Virus record (IMG/VR): IMGVR_UViG_2162886007_000107
Location: 62,001-126,000 of that record
DNA length: 64,000 nucleotides
From: a virus
Strand: one strand, 5' to 3'
Shown piece by piece: positions 1 to 6,491 of the stretch. Each line of letters opens with the position of its first letter. Within the stretch, counting starts at the first letter, position 1. The notes under the pieces were generated by a model that saw nothing but the letters and a program-made list of their open reading frames with translations, did not search any database and was not told where the DNA came from. Made by a program: the position numbers and the translations under genes.

Positions 1-2
1 GG

Positions 3-155
3 GAAGATAGGGAAGACGCGGTAACTGACGAAGCAATCGAATTAATCAAGAAAGCTTTCGATAACCCTCGCAATTACTTCTGGTTTAACGTTTACCTGGA
101 TGTAAAGGAAGGTTACGATAGTGATCTGATTGTCAAAGAAGTAAAAAGCAACTGA
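3..155 (+). CDS. C-terminal end of an unknown protein (5' end outside window)
   Basis: An open frame enters from the left edge and stops with TGA at 153-155, giving about 50 residues. The visible part is acidic and aromatic (WFNVYLDV, then KEGYDSDLIV, ending KEVKSN). Codon use looks like real coding sequence. It is the last protein gene before the tRNA region. No family is recognised. Confidence 0.6.
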   Translation, partial: EDREDAVTDEAIELIKKAFDNPRNYFWFNVYLDVKEGYDSDLIVKEVKSN

Positions 156-778
156 CAGTTGTTATGTTATACAAGAGGTGTGCTTTCTGAACCTCTAACC
201 CAATTCCCCGAGAGGGAATCTTTGGTCCCTTAAGGGTGGAGCCGAAGTACGTAAGGGGATATGCTATTTCGTGACTGCTTGTGTATATCCGAACCCTATG
301 GTGGTATGTCAAAGCCACAAGTCACAACTGTTTCTATTACATGCCCGCTGGACTGGGAGCCGTTGGCCGATAGGCGAATGCGGCAAAGCACGGTCTGGTA
401 GGATTCTGAGATAGTTGAGGCGAACCTTTACGCCTGGGGGTGATTCTAGAAAATCCCCGGGGGTCTAGGTCTTGCCCGGATGGTTCCGGGTTTTCCGGGG
501 GAGGGGACGGCAAAGGACGTTCTTTTCCCCGGCGCTATTTAAAGGTAACGTTTATGACGGGACCTAACGAATCCGTGTAAGAGACGGTATCTGGATAAAC
601 CTAATGTTGCGGTCTTCTCTTTAGTCTGAATAAGACGGTCAGAGTTGTGCTAGATGTTAGGATGAAAAGCCTCATGACAGAGGGCGATTCAGACTAAGCG
701 TATTCAGTACGTCTTAGAGAGCAGGGCGTCAATCCTGTGATCTGTCCCGATTTCCTATGTTATACGAAAAAGTGTTTT
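156..778. other. Non-coding, structured region before the tRNA genes
   Basis: No convincing protein gene is present on either strand over about 620 bases. The sequence is G-rich in the middle (430-530) and contains a perfect 11-bp inverted repeat, TTAGTCTGAAT at 621-631 against ATTCAGACTAA at 687-697. It could be the structured leader of the tRNA transcript or an unrecognised RNA. I cannot fold it into a known class. Confidence 0.4.
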
Positions 779-866
779 GGAGAGATTCCCGAGTGGCCAA
801 AGGGATCAGACTGTAAATCTGACGTGCGATCGCACTTCGTAGGTTCGAATCCTTCTCTCTCCACCA
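779..866 (+). tRNA. tRNA-Tyr (GTA), CCA encoded
   Basis: The acceptor stem GGAGAGA (779-785) pairs with TCTCTCC (856-862), followed by A and an encoded CCA. The anticodon loop contains GTA. A long variable arm (around GTGCGATCGCAC) is typical of class II tRNA-Tyr. The T arm has the GTTCGAAT core; the T stem has one mismatch. Total 88 nt. Confidence 0.95.
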
Positions 867-870
867 TGTT

Positions 871-1010
871 TATTCATAAGCCAAGTATCCAACAAGCGTA
901 AGCCTGGATGCAGGGAACCACAAAGCCAACGCGCTGCCAGTGATTGGTTAGGCAAGCAGAAAGTAACATTACAGCCGATGGTACGGTGAAATCTACTTGA
1001 CTTATGAATA
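871..1010. repeat. Long-range inverted repeat after tRNA-Tyr
   Basis: The segment 871-887 (beginning TATTCATAAG) is complementary to 994-1010 (ending CTTATGAATA) over 17 positions with one G-T wobble. The arms enclose about 106 bases that contain no gene. It fills the gap between tRNA-Tyr and tRNA-Asp and may be a processing or stabilising stem. Confidence 0.6.
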
Positions 1011-1018
1011 GCTTTATT

Positions 1019-1095
1019 GCGGCCATAGTTCAGCTGGTTAGAATACCCGCCTGTCACGCGGGTGGTCAGGGGTTCGAGTCCCCTTGGTCGCGCCA
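1019..1095 (+). tRNA. tRNA-Asp (GTC), CCA encoded
   Basis: The acceptor stem GCGGCCA (1019-1025) pairs with TGGTCGC (1085-1091) with one G-T pair. The anticodon loop is CTGTCAC with anticodon GTC. The T arm is GGGGTTCGAGTCCCC. The discriminator is G and CCA is encoded. Length 77 nt. Confidence 0.96.
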
Positions 1096-1098
1096 AAC

Positions 1099-1161
1099 GT
1101 GTAGCTCTTGGCCCTGTGGGTCTCCTTGGTTGGTGTGGTGTTGTTACGCCAAGAGCTACAC
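1099..1161. repeat. 14-bp inverted repeat directly after tRNA-Asp
   Basis: GTGTAGCTCTTGGC at 1099-1112 is perfectly complementary to GCCAAGAGCTACAC at 1148-1161, with a 35-base loop. It begins three bases after the encoded CCA of tRNA-Asp. No T-tract follows, so it is unlikely to be a simple terminator. Confidence 0.75.
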
Positions 1162-1511
1162 CCTATATTCGACGCCCCGCTACCCCGCGCCCTCGCCCGA
1201 AGAAAACACTTCCTGATTGTGGTGAGTCAGGTTCTGAGCATTTAATGCAGTGTAGTAAGAGTCTATATCGCCACGCATATTCCTTCTTCAGGTTTCATCT
1301 AGGTTTCCTGGAGAGAATCTTTGCCATTGTCCCCTGGTCCGGGCTGACGTTAACCGTGTCTATGGCAGAGTAAAGTTGTCCTGGCAAATAAGCCGGATAG
1401 AGCAAACGGTAGTTTCGTATTAAAAGTTGAAAGCAGCCTGGGATGCAGTTTGAGGTGGGTCCCCTATCGACAAGGCTAGGTTTAAAGCACTTACACTGAT
1501 CCGATTTATTA
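1162..1511. other. Non-coding spacer between tRNA-Asp and tRNA-Trp
   Basis: About 350 bases with no supportable protein gene: the short open frames here lack a ribosome binding site and have unlikely codon use. I see no tRNA fold, and apart from short local hairpins nothing I can name. Confidence 0.4.
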
Positions 1512-1587
1512 GGCCTAGTAGCTCAACTGGCAGAGCATCGGTCTCCAAAACCGAAGGTTCCAGGTTCGACTCCTGGCTACGCCGCCA
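1512..1587 (+). tRNA. tRNA-Trp (CCA anticodon), CCA tail encoded
   Basis: The acceptor stem GGCCTAG (1512-1518) pairs with CTACGCC (1577-1583) except for one C-C mismatch. The D arm GCTCAACTGGCAGAGC is standard. The anticodon loop TCTCCAAAA carries anticodon CCA. The T arm is CCAGGTTCGACTCCTGG. The discriminator is G and CCA is encoded. Confidence 0.93.
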
Positions 1588-1592
1588 AATTC

Positions 1593-1630
1593 CCTTACCA
1601 GATCCATTGATCAAGGACAACCTGGTAAGG
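1593..1630. repeat. Inverted repeat directly after tRNA-Trp
   Basis: CCTTACCAG (1593-1601) is complementary to CTGGTAAGG (1622-1630), with a 20-base loop. It lies six bases after the tRNA end, in the same position as the repeats after tRNA-Asp and tRNA-Asn. Confidence 0.65.
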
Positions 1631-1731
1631 TAAGAAAACACGTAGGAGCGTGCGACGGTCTACCTCCCTTGACTTAGGTCATGAGCAACGTGCGGTATAA
1701 GTCCGAAGACACGTCAAGATTTTTGTTACAT

Positions 1732-1807
1732 TCCGTGTTAGCTCAGTTGGTAGAGCAAACGACTGTTAATCGTTTGGTCCCTGGTTCGAGTCCAGGACAC
1801 GGAGCCA
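1732..1807 (+). tRNA. tRNA-Asn (GTT), CCA encoded
   Basis: The acceptor stem TCCGTGT (1732-1738) pairs perfectly with ACACGGA (1797-1803). The D arm is GCTCAGTTGGTAGAGC, the anticodon loop contains GTT, and the T arm is CCTGGTTCGAGTCCAGG. The discriminator is G and CCA is encoded. Length 76 nt. Confidence 0.97.
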
Positions 1808-1814
1808 ATTCTTT

Positions 1815-1858
1815 AAACCTGTGCGTAATCACCCGAGATGCACCGCCCTCACAGGTTT
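1815..1858. repeat. Inverted repeat directly after tRNA-Asn
   Basis: AAACCTGTG (1815-1823) is complementary to CACAGGTTT (1850-1858). It continues the pattern of a hairpin a few bases downstream of each canonical tRNA. The following 220 bases up to 2078 hold nothing I can identify. Confidence 0.6.
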
Positions 1859-2078
1859 TCATAGCTACATTCAAAATTGTCAGTCCGATCGTTGAGGTGG
1901 TCTAAACTGATAAGGCAACGCATCGTATCCGAAGGCATGTTAACTCTAGGGACCTTACCCCTACGTTAACCGCAGCCAAACCCGCCTGAGCGTTAGAAGG
2001 CAATAGAAATAAGTGTAAGTCCTCTGATGGCCATTCCGGGTTAAGGCTTGGTTGCATCAGAGGCATCCCCTTTTTGTG

Positions 2079-2167
2079 AGGACTGTAGCTCAATGGTTAG
2101 AGCAATGGGACGAATGGCCTCGCCATACTCCTTGGTCGCCGGTTCAATTCCGGTCAGTCCTCCGCCA
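2079..2167 (+). tRNA. tRNA-like gene with enlarged anticodon loop
   Basis: The acceptor stem AGGACTG (2079-2085) pairs with CAGTCCT (2155-2161). The D arm GCTCAATGGTTAGAGC and T arm GCCGGTTCAATTCCGGT are intact. The segment between D and T stems is 11 nt longer than in a class I tRNA. The best anticodon stem (ATGGG with CTCCT, one mismatch) leaves an 18-nt loop that itself contains ATGGC/GCCAT. No canonical anticodon with T33 can be assigned. The 3' end reads CCGCCA rather than a clean discriminator plus CCA. It may be a decayed tRNA, one with an insertion, or an unusual class II tRNA. Confidence 0.6.
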
Positions 2168-2173
2168 GATGTG

Positions 2174-2248
2174 GGAACTGTAGTTCAATGGCAGAACGGT
2201 AGCCGACCAGGTTTCCAGTCGGTGGTTCGATTCCACCCAGTTCCCCCA
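2174..2248 (+). tRNA. tRNA-like gene, normal length, abnormal anticodon loop
   Basis: The acceptor GGAACTG (2174-2180) pairs perfectly with CAGTTCC (2238-2244), then C and an encoded CCA. D stem GTTC/GAAC and T arm GGTGGTTCGATTCCACC are intact, and the total is 75 nt. By position the anticodon loop is CGACCAG, which has G at position 33 instead of T and would give anticodon ACC (Gly). The anticodon stem GTAGC/GTTTC is weak, while CCGAC/GTCGG nearby could form a competing hairpin. Identity therefore stays open. Confidence 0.6.
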
Positions 2249-2492
2249 CCCCACATGGTCTAGCGGCCGTGTTGTAGCGCACACCCCATTGTGCGTTATG
2301 AAACCGTAGCTTGATAAAGACAGGTTTAGCTGGCCTATCTAGTCGCTATGGAGTTTTGCCTTAACTTCGACGCTGCCTCGCCCTGGTAGTAAGGTTATGG
2401 AGGTCCTTGCTAACTCAACCCTGAAAAAGAATGTTCCTCTTCACAGGGTTGGACGACACCGTAAGGTTAGTCACCGAAAACCTCCCTCCACA
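2249..2492. other. Non-coding region between the tRNA-like genes and the terminator
   Basis: No protein gene is supported. Short hairpins are visible, for example CGCACA/TGTGCG near 2277-2297 and AACCCTG/CAGGGTT spanning about 2416-2450. The region probably belongs to the tRNA transcript. Confidence 0.4.
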
Positions 2493-2558
2493 CCCAATCC
2501 CCGCTTCTCCTCGTCACTGACCTGGAGCCGGGGATTGGGAGGTGGGGTTTATTTTTTT
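2493..2558 (+). terminator. Intrinsic terminator closing the tRNA region
   Basis: CCCAATCCCCG (2493-2503) pairs with CGGGGATTGGG (2529-2539). It is followed by a T-rich tail, GGTTTATTTTTTTGC, ending near 2558. The tail matches the CTTTATTTTTT-type tail found after several other stems in this window. Confidence 0.8.
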
Positions 2559-2570
2559 GCATTTCCACTG

Positions 2571-2614
2571 AATTGCAAATGTATAGGGGTAAGCCGTTTT
2601 CAGGACTATATTAC
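2571..2614 (+). promoter_or_regulatory. Putative early phage promoter of phuZ
   Basis: TATATTAC occurs at 2607-2614, 67 bases before the phuZ start. A TATAGG element lies upstream at about 2581-2586. TATATTAC is the core I recall for phiKZ early promoters used by the virion RNA polymerase. The same box recurs at 8618. Confidence 0.55.
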
Positions 2615-2681
2615 TCCCATGAGTGAATGAAACAAATATATTCGCTTACATTTTCTAAAGACCTGCAATAGAGAGTACGAC

Positions 2682-3677
2682 ATGTCTAACAAAGCTGAAC
2701 TGAACTTCATCCTCTGCGGTGGTGCAGGTATCAACATCGGTAAGCTGCTCCGTACTTCCAAACTCAATGACCGAGTAGCGGAAGCTTCTTACCTTGCACT
2801 GGACGCAAGCGGTAACAATCCAATCCCGAAAGAACTGAACATCCCGCTGGAGCGTGTAGCTGTAAGTGGTGATGCCTCTACCTTGGCCAATGGCTCTGGT
2901 AAAGTCCGTGCTACTAACTACGAAGCAGCTCAACCGTTCGTTAACGATGCGCTGACCAAACACACTCCTGGTACCTTCAACGTCGTCGTCTTCTCTGGCT
3001 CCGGTGGTTCGGGTTCCATTCTGGGCACCCTGGTAATCCGCTGGCTGAAGCAGAACGGCTACAAGTTCATCGCGATCATCATCAACGATCACACGTCGAC
3101 GATCGAAATGGAAAACGCCGTCAAGACCATGACCGGTCTGGCAGTACAAACTCAGCCGAACTTCCTCAATGCCGCAATCCCGCACATCGAGTTCAAGAAC
3201 ACCCCGGACAAAACTCGTGGCGAGATCGACCGTGCGGTCGTGAACCGTATCACCACTCTGTCCCTGTTCGCCACCGGCAAGAACGAAGAACAAGACCTTC
3301 AAGACGTTCTGAACGTTCTGGACTACTCCAACGCCTACAAAGTTCCGGCCGCTCTCAGCCGTATCTCGTTCTTCGACAACCCGGACAATTACAAAGGCCC
3401 TGCACCAGTTGCGGTCGTCTCCCTGTTCTCCTCGTCGTCGGACATCAAGGCGTGCTTCGAAGGCACTCACATCCGTTCCACCGGTGTGTTCGCTCCAGGC
3501 ACTATCCTGCCTGAAGGTGTTACCCAGATGCACATGATCCTGGATCACGGCGAAGGCCACAAAAAGCTGGAATCCGAATCCGAAGATCTGGAAAAACGTA
3601 GCGTGACTACTCGTACCACCTACGTGGCGCAGAAAGATATGTCGAAAGGTGCTGACACCAACGGCATCCCGCTGTAA
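2682..3677 (+). CDS. phuZ: PhuZ, phage tubulin-like GTPase
   Basis: A 331-residue tubulin/FtsZ-superfamily protein. In nucleus-forming phages PhuZ polymerises into a spindle that centres the phage nucleus and carries capsids to it. Visible signatures are the N-terminal nucleotide-binding loop CGGAGINIG (residues 12-20), the tubulin signature loop GSGGSGS (106-112), and FDNPDNYKGP (about 226-235) in the central part. Length matches known PhuZ proteins (about 315-335). The charged tail near the C-terminus (ESESEDLEKR) fits the acidic tail that makes filament contacts. The gene stands alone between a terminator and its own strong terminator. Codon use is C-ending and biased, suggesting high expression. 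Confidence 0.93.
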   Translation: MSNKAELNFILCGGAGINIGKLLRTSKLNDRVAEASYLALDASGNNPIPKELNIPLERVAVSGDASTLANGSGKVRATNYEAAQPFVNDALTKHTPGTFNVVVFSGSGGSGSILGTLVIRWLKQNGYKFIAIIINDHTSTIEMENAVKTMTGLAVQTQPNFLNAAIPHIEFKNTPDKTRGEIDRAVVNRITTLSLFATGKNEEQDLQDVLNVLDYSNAYKVPAALSRISFFDNPDNYKGPAPVAVVSLFSSSSDIKACFEGTHIRSTGVFAPGTILPEGVTQMHMILDHGEGHKKLESESEDLEKRSVTTRTTYVAQKDMSKGADTNGIPL

Positions 3678-3692
3678 GCAATACATGACTAC

Positions 3693-3738
3693 TAGAGTAG
3701 CAGCCGCGGCTGCTACTCTAGGGTTATGCTTGTTTTTT
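3693..3738 (+). terminator. Terminator after phuZ
   Basis: A perfect 28-base palindrome at 3693-3720 (14-bp stem TAGAGTAGCAGCCG with its complement), followed by GGGTTATGC and a TTTTTT run at about 3732-3738. Confidence 0.85.
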
Positions 3739-3790
3739 ACTAGGCCAACTATTAATATGTGATTCTATACTTCTTAGGAGGGTCAGGAAG

Positions 3791-4087
3791 GTGTCTAAAA
3801 GCTTCTCTATGCGTCTTAGCGATTACACCATAGCCAGACCTATAGGTGTACAAGAAGTGGTCTTAAATCGCACTGTAGACATGACAGACGTTGTCACTCT
3901 ACTTAGCGATGAAGGCTTCATTAACTTTAACGAAGAAAGAACGATTCACAAGGTACATGGGCGTGACCTAAGTAATCTGCGTGAACGTATTGCTGATCAA
4001 GTAATAGGTGTTCCCCGGGACGCTTATGTTGATATTGATGCATACGGTCCAGGGTCAGATTTTCTAGTCATCAAATTCAATTACTGA
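3791..4087 (+). CDS. Small unknown protein (98 aa), GTG start
   Basis: No family is recognised. The start is GTG, placed by AGGAGGG at about 3776-3782. The protein ends in a short beta-rich segment (SDFLVIKFNY). It opens a row of six small, closely packed genes (3791-5951), each of about 100-180 residues, whose C-termini tend to finish in beta-strand-like hydrophobic segments. A common ancestry is possible but not shown. Confidence 0.75.
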   Translation: MSKSFSMRLSDYTIARPIGVQEVVLNRTVDMTDVVTLLSDEGFINFNEERTIHKVHGRDLSNLRERIADQVIGVPRDAYVDIDAYGPGSDFLVIKFNY

Positions 4088-4097
4088 GGTTTAAAAC

Positions 4098-4646
4098 GTG
4101 CTCGTATACAACATGGTTGCCAAGGCTAACCAATTGATGATAGGCAAACTGGACGAACCTACAATGGGTCGTATTGAAATTGCCAAGATCATCTTTGAAG
4201 CAGCCGTGGAAGTTATTAATTGCAAGCGCCCCTCAAGACGTGACGAACTAACCGACGAAATCGTTGAATTCGGTGAAACCGGTTACGGCATGGTTTTGCC
4301 AGATTGTGTGCTGGATAGTTACATCGAAGAGATCCACGACGATCTTAAGAAGGCACGCTGGGATCCACGCATCGTCATCAAGATTAAATACTTTAACATT
4401 GGTGATGCTTTATATACCGCCACTCTGGAGATGGATCTAGAAGCGACGGTAGAGAAGATGGGTTGGGACAGGGTACCTATTGCAGAGGACACAGACCATA
4501 TCTCTGATGTGGTTGAAGATAATCCGTCGATGGACACTATCAATGCGCTTAATCGATTCGATGCTTCTAGGCGTAAGTCCGAACCTAGAATTTCATCATA
4601 TCCCACTTCGGGATTTGTACGCGGAGTTCCGCGACGAGATCGCTAA
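4098..4646 (+). CDS. Unknown protein (182 aa), probable GTG start
   Basis: The likely start is GTG at 4098, with GAGG about eight bases upstream. An ATG at 4113 is the alternative. The protein is charged, with a helical N-terminal half and beta-like IVIKIKYF and YTATLEMDL segments, then an Arg/Ser-rich tail (ASRRKSEPRISS to RRDR). No known family. The end overlaps the next gene by up to about 86 bases. Confidence 0.7.
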   Translation: MLVYNMVAKANQLMIGKLDEPTMGRIEIAKIIFEAAVEVINCKRPSRRDELTDEIVEFGETGYGMVLPDCVLDSYIEEIHDDLKKARWDPRIVIKIKYFNIGDALYTATLEMDLEATVEKMGWDRVPIAEDTDHISDVVEDNPSMDTINALNRFDASRRKSEPRISSYPTSGFVRGVPRRDR

Positions 4647-5028
4647 CCACGTAGTTGGTAATATCCCAACTAAACGCTGGGAGGAAATGTTTCAAGGTTT
4701 CTTTGAGTCAATTGTCATCGATACCTTGCAGACAAGCTTTAATGCAGTGAATATGCAGGACAGCATATTTAACGGCAAGTTGTACCACAGGAATTTTTTG
4801 AAGGACGATATTCACGATTTCTTTTGTGACTATAGTTCGAAGATTGCAACACGAATACTTTTAGTAAGCGCAAATACAACCAACACACATCGTTGGGTGT
4901 ACAAGATTACGAATCCATTGAACATCATAGTGGGTTCTGATCCACGGGATACCATAACGGACCCTACGGAATTAGAGCCCTTGCCAATTGAACCTGAGGA
5001 GGATAACTGGTATGGCAATGAAAGTTAG
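4561..5028 (+). CDS. Unknown protein (about 155 aa), start uncertain
   Basis: The frame is clearly coding from about 4600 onward (residues LRDLYAEFRDEIANHVVG and beyond). The start is unclear: ATG at 4561 lacks a good ribosome binding site, and TTG at 4615 is an alternative near the stop of the upstream gene. The middle is helical with WEEMFQGFF, and the C-terminus is acidic (PLPIEPEEDNWYGNES). The unusually long overlap with the gene before argues for a start downstream of 4561. Confidence 0.6.
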   Translation: MLLGVSPNLEFHHIPLRDLYAEFRDEIANHVVGNIPTKRWEEMFQGFFESIVIDTLQTSFNAVNMQDSIFNGKLYHRNFLKDDIHDFFCDYSSKIATRILLVSANTTNTHRWVYKITNPLNIIVGSDPRDTITDPTELEPLPIEPEEDNWYGNES

Positions 5029-5332
5029 TAACGTCCCCTTGGGTCCACTGCCAAGGGTTTTCAAGAAACATGGTGTTGAACGTTCTCAGATGAATGCGGT
5101 GATCGGGTATCTGATCGGCCAAGCACGAAGTCAGGACAAGTTGATTCAATATGTCGACGTGGGCAAATCACTCGATACGTTGAACCTGGATCTGTTGCCA
5201 AGGACCATGCTGCATCTGGAAGCTGGCGACGATTTACTTCTACTGATGGAAGCTATTAGTAATGTGATCCGAGAAGGCAAACTGAATTCTTGGGTTGTCA
5301 AAGATCACGTATTACTTTTGGAGATGGATTAA
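5012..5332 (+). CDS. Small unknown protein (106 aa)
   Basis: ATG at 5012 follows GAGGAGG at 4996-5002 with good spacing. It overlaps the preceding gene by 17 bases. The sequence has two helical stretches and ends in a beta-like segment (SWVVKDHVLLLEMD). Function unknown. Translation is probably coupled to both neighbours. Confidence 0.75.
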   Translation: MAMKVSNVPLGPLPRVFKKHGVERSQMNAVIGYLIGQARSQDKLIQYVDVGKSLDTLNLDLLPRTMLHLEAGDDLLLLMEAISNVIREGKLNSWVVKDHVLLLEMD

Positions 5333-5628
5333 TGGGTTTCTTTACTCACGTTATCCAAGTACCTCCGCTGACGGATACCATGATGTTGGTGGGGGCTTAC
5401 AGAAGCCTCATGGACACGATTGGTATTGAGTGCAGTAAATTGGCTCAGTATCCAAGCAGCAGTGGTGTCACGCACCCTATAGCGAGTGCACAGCAAATAC
5501 TGGCGGATGACTTCTCTGATACTTACTCTATGCTCATGGTTTCATACATGTTCCATGGAAGTTTGTCAGTCTCCAACATGACGTTCATGTCTAACTGCTG
5601 TGTGTTTACGTTCACCCACCCGGATTAA
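5332..5628 (+). CDS. Small unknown protein (98 aa)
   Basis: ATG at 5332 overlaps the TAA of the upstream gene (TAATG). The protein is rich in Met, Ser and Cys, with a hydrophobic C-terminal half (YSMLMVSYMF, MSNCCVFTFT). No membrane segment is long enough to be sure of. No family recognised. Confidence 0.7.
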   Translation: MGFFTHVIQVPPLTDTMMLVGAYRSLMDTIGIECSKLAQYPSSSGVTHPIASAQQILADDFSDTYSMLMVSYMFHGSLSVSNMTFMSNCCVFTFTHPD

Positions 5629-5633
5629 TATCT

Positions 5634-5951
5634 ATGCGTTATGGAATGCTAGTACCGGTTAACTACGATCAACTAGCTGAGTTCCTTTTGCTTAAGGCAT
5701 CGGACATCCATGATCCCTTGGATCTCAGCTTTGAGAGTATCTATCGCTACCTCGATGAAACTGCAACTGCAATGCTGTGTGATCCAGAACACCGCACGGA
5801 TGAGATTGAAGATATCGAATTAACGGAACTCCTGCTCAAGGAACACTACTTCGGTTGTATTGAAGATGTAGTGGTTACCAAGATCCCAGGTATTGTCGTT
5901 CCGGTTGGTGACCATCTTTTGAAGCTTCCGCTAGTTTTAATCAAAATCTAA
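5634..5951 (+). CDS. Small unknown protein (105 aa)
   Basis: ATG at 5634 lies five bases after the preceding stop. The N-terminal two thirds are acidic and helical (DEIEDIELTELLLKEHYF). The C-terminus is beta-like and hydrophobic (VVVTKIPGIVVPV, then LLKLPLVLIKI). It has the same architecture as the other small proteins in this row. No function can be assigned. Confidence 0.7.
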   Translation: MRYGMLVPVNYDQLAEFLLLKASDIHDPLDLSFESIYRYLDETATAMLCDPEHRTDEIEDIELTELLLKEHYFGCIEDVVVTKIPGIVVPVGDHLLKLPLVLIKI

Positions 5952-5961
5952 AGAGGTCACC

Positions 5962-6378
5962 ATGGCGATTCCTAACCCGAAGAAAGGGGACATCATCAGT
6001 TTCAGCTTTGTGCAGAATGGCTTGATTGGTAATGGCAAAGAACAAGTTAAAGTAGAGGGTGATGTCAACTATCTCATGGCGAAAGCAATCGACCCAGAGA
6101 TCGACGTCAAACACCAAGCCCTCTACAACTACTTTGCCAAAGACGTAGGTTATGTCGATGATCCATCGTCGTATGGTTACATCGGCATCATCAACCTGGA
6201 TGGTCGCGTAGAAATGATCGGCATCCCTTGGATTTTGGAGAGTACCTTCAAGTTCTCGGAATCCGAACGTGCTGTTATTGCGGTACCTCGTTGGCAGGAG
6301 AAACATCGTCCTGCTTTCGATACGTTCTTCCAAAGTCTCGGTCTTGATTGGACTATCAATACTTTCAAGAACGAGTAA
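5962..6378 (+). CDS. Unknown protein (138 aa)
   Basis: ATG at 5962 is preceded by AGAGGTCACC. The protein begins with a small beta-barrel-like stretch (KKGDIISFSFVQNG) and ends with a helical segment containing RPAFDTFFQSLGLDW. It is the last gene before a terminator. No known family is recognised. Confidence 0.75.
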   Translation: MAIPNPKKGDIISFSFVQNGLIGNGKEQVKVEGDVNYLMAKAIDPEIDVKHQALYNYFAKDVGYVDDPSSYGYIGIINLDGRVEMIGIPWILESTFKFSESERAVIAVPRWQEKHRPAFDTFFQSLGLDWTINTFKNE

Positions 6379-6394
6379 TACCGGATATCTCTTT

Positions 6395-6446
6395 ACCAGG
6401 CCCTCTATTAAGTTAGGGGACCTGGTGAAGTTCTTTTATTTTTTGT
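6395..6446 (+). terminator. Terminator before the DNA polymerase palm gene
   Basis: ACCAGGCCCT (from 6395) pairs with AGGGGACCTGGT (to 6426) with a bulge. The tail TTCTTTTATTTTTTG at 6431-6446 is T-rich and of the shared type. Confidence 0.7.
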
Positions 6447-6491
6447 ACCCGTTAATTTCTGATAACCGGTTTAGCTCAACAGGTTGACTCG

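Noticed and set aside
1099-1161. Intrinsic terminator after tRNA-Asp
   Set aside because: The stem is strong but the loop is 35 bases and no T-tract follows.
806-2263. Short open frames over the tRNA genes
   Set aside because: They read through tRNAs on one or the other strand and have no ribosome binding sites.
2655-3686. 343-codon minus-strand open frame over phuZ
   Set aside because: Antisense shadow of a gene with recognisable tubulin motifs.
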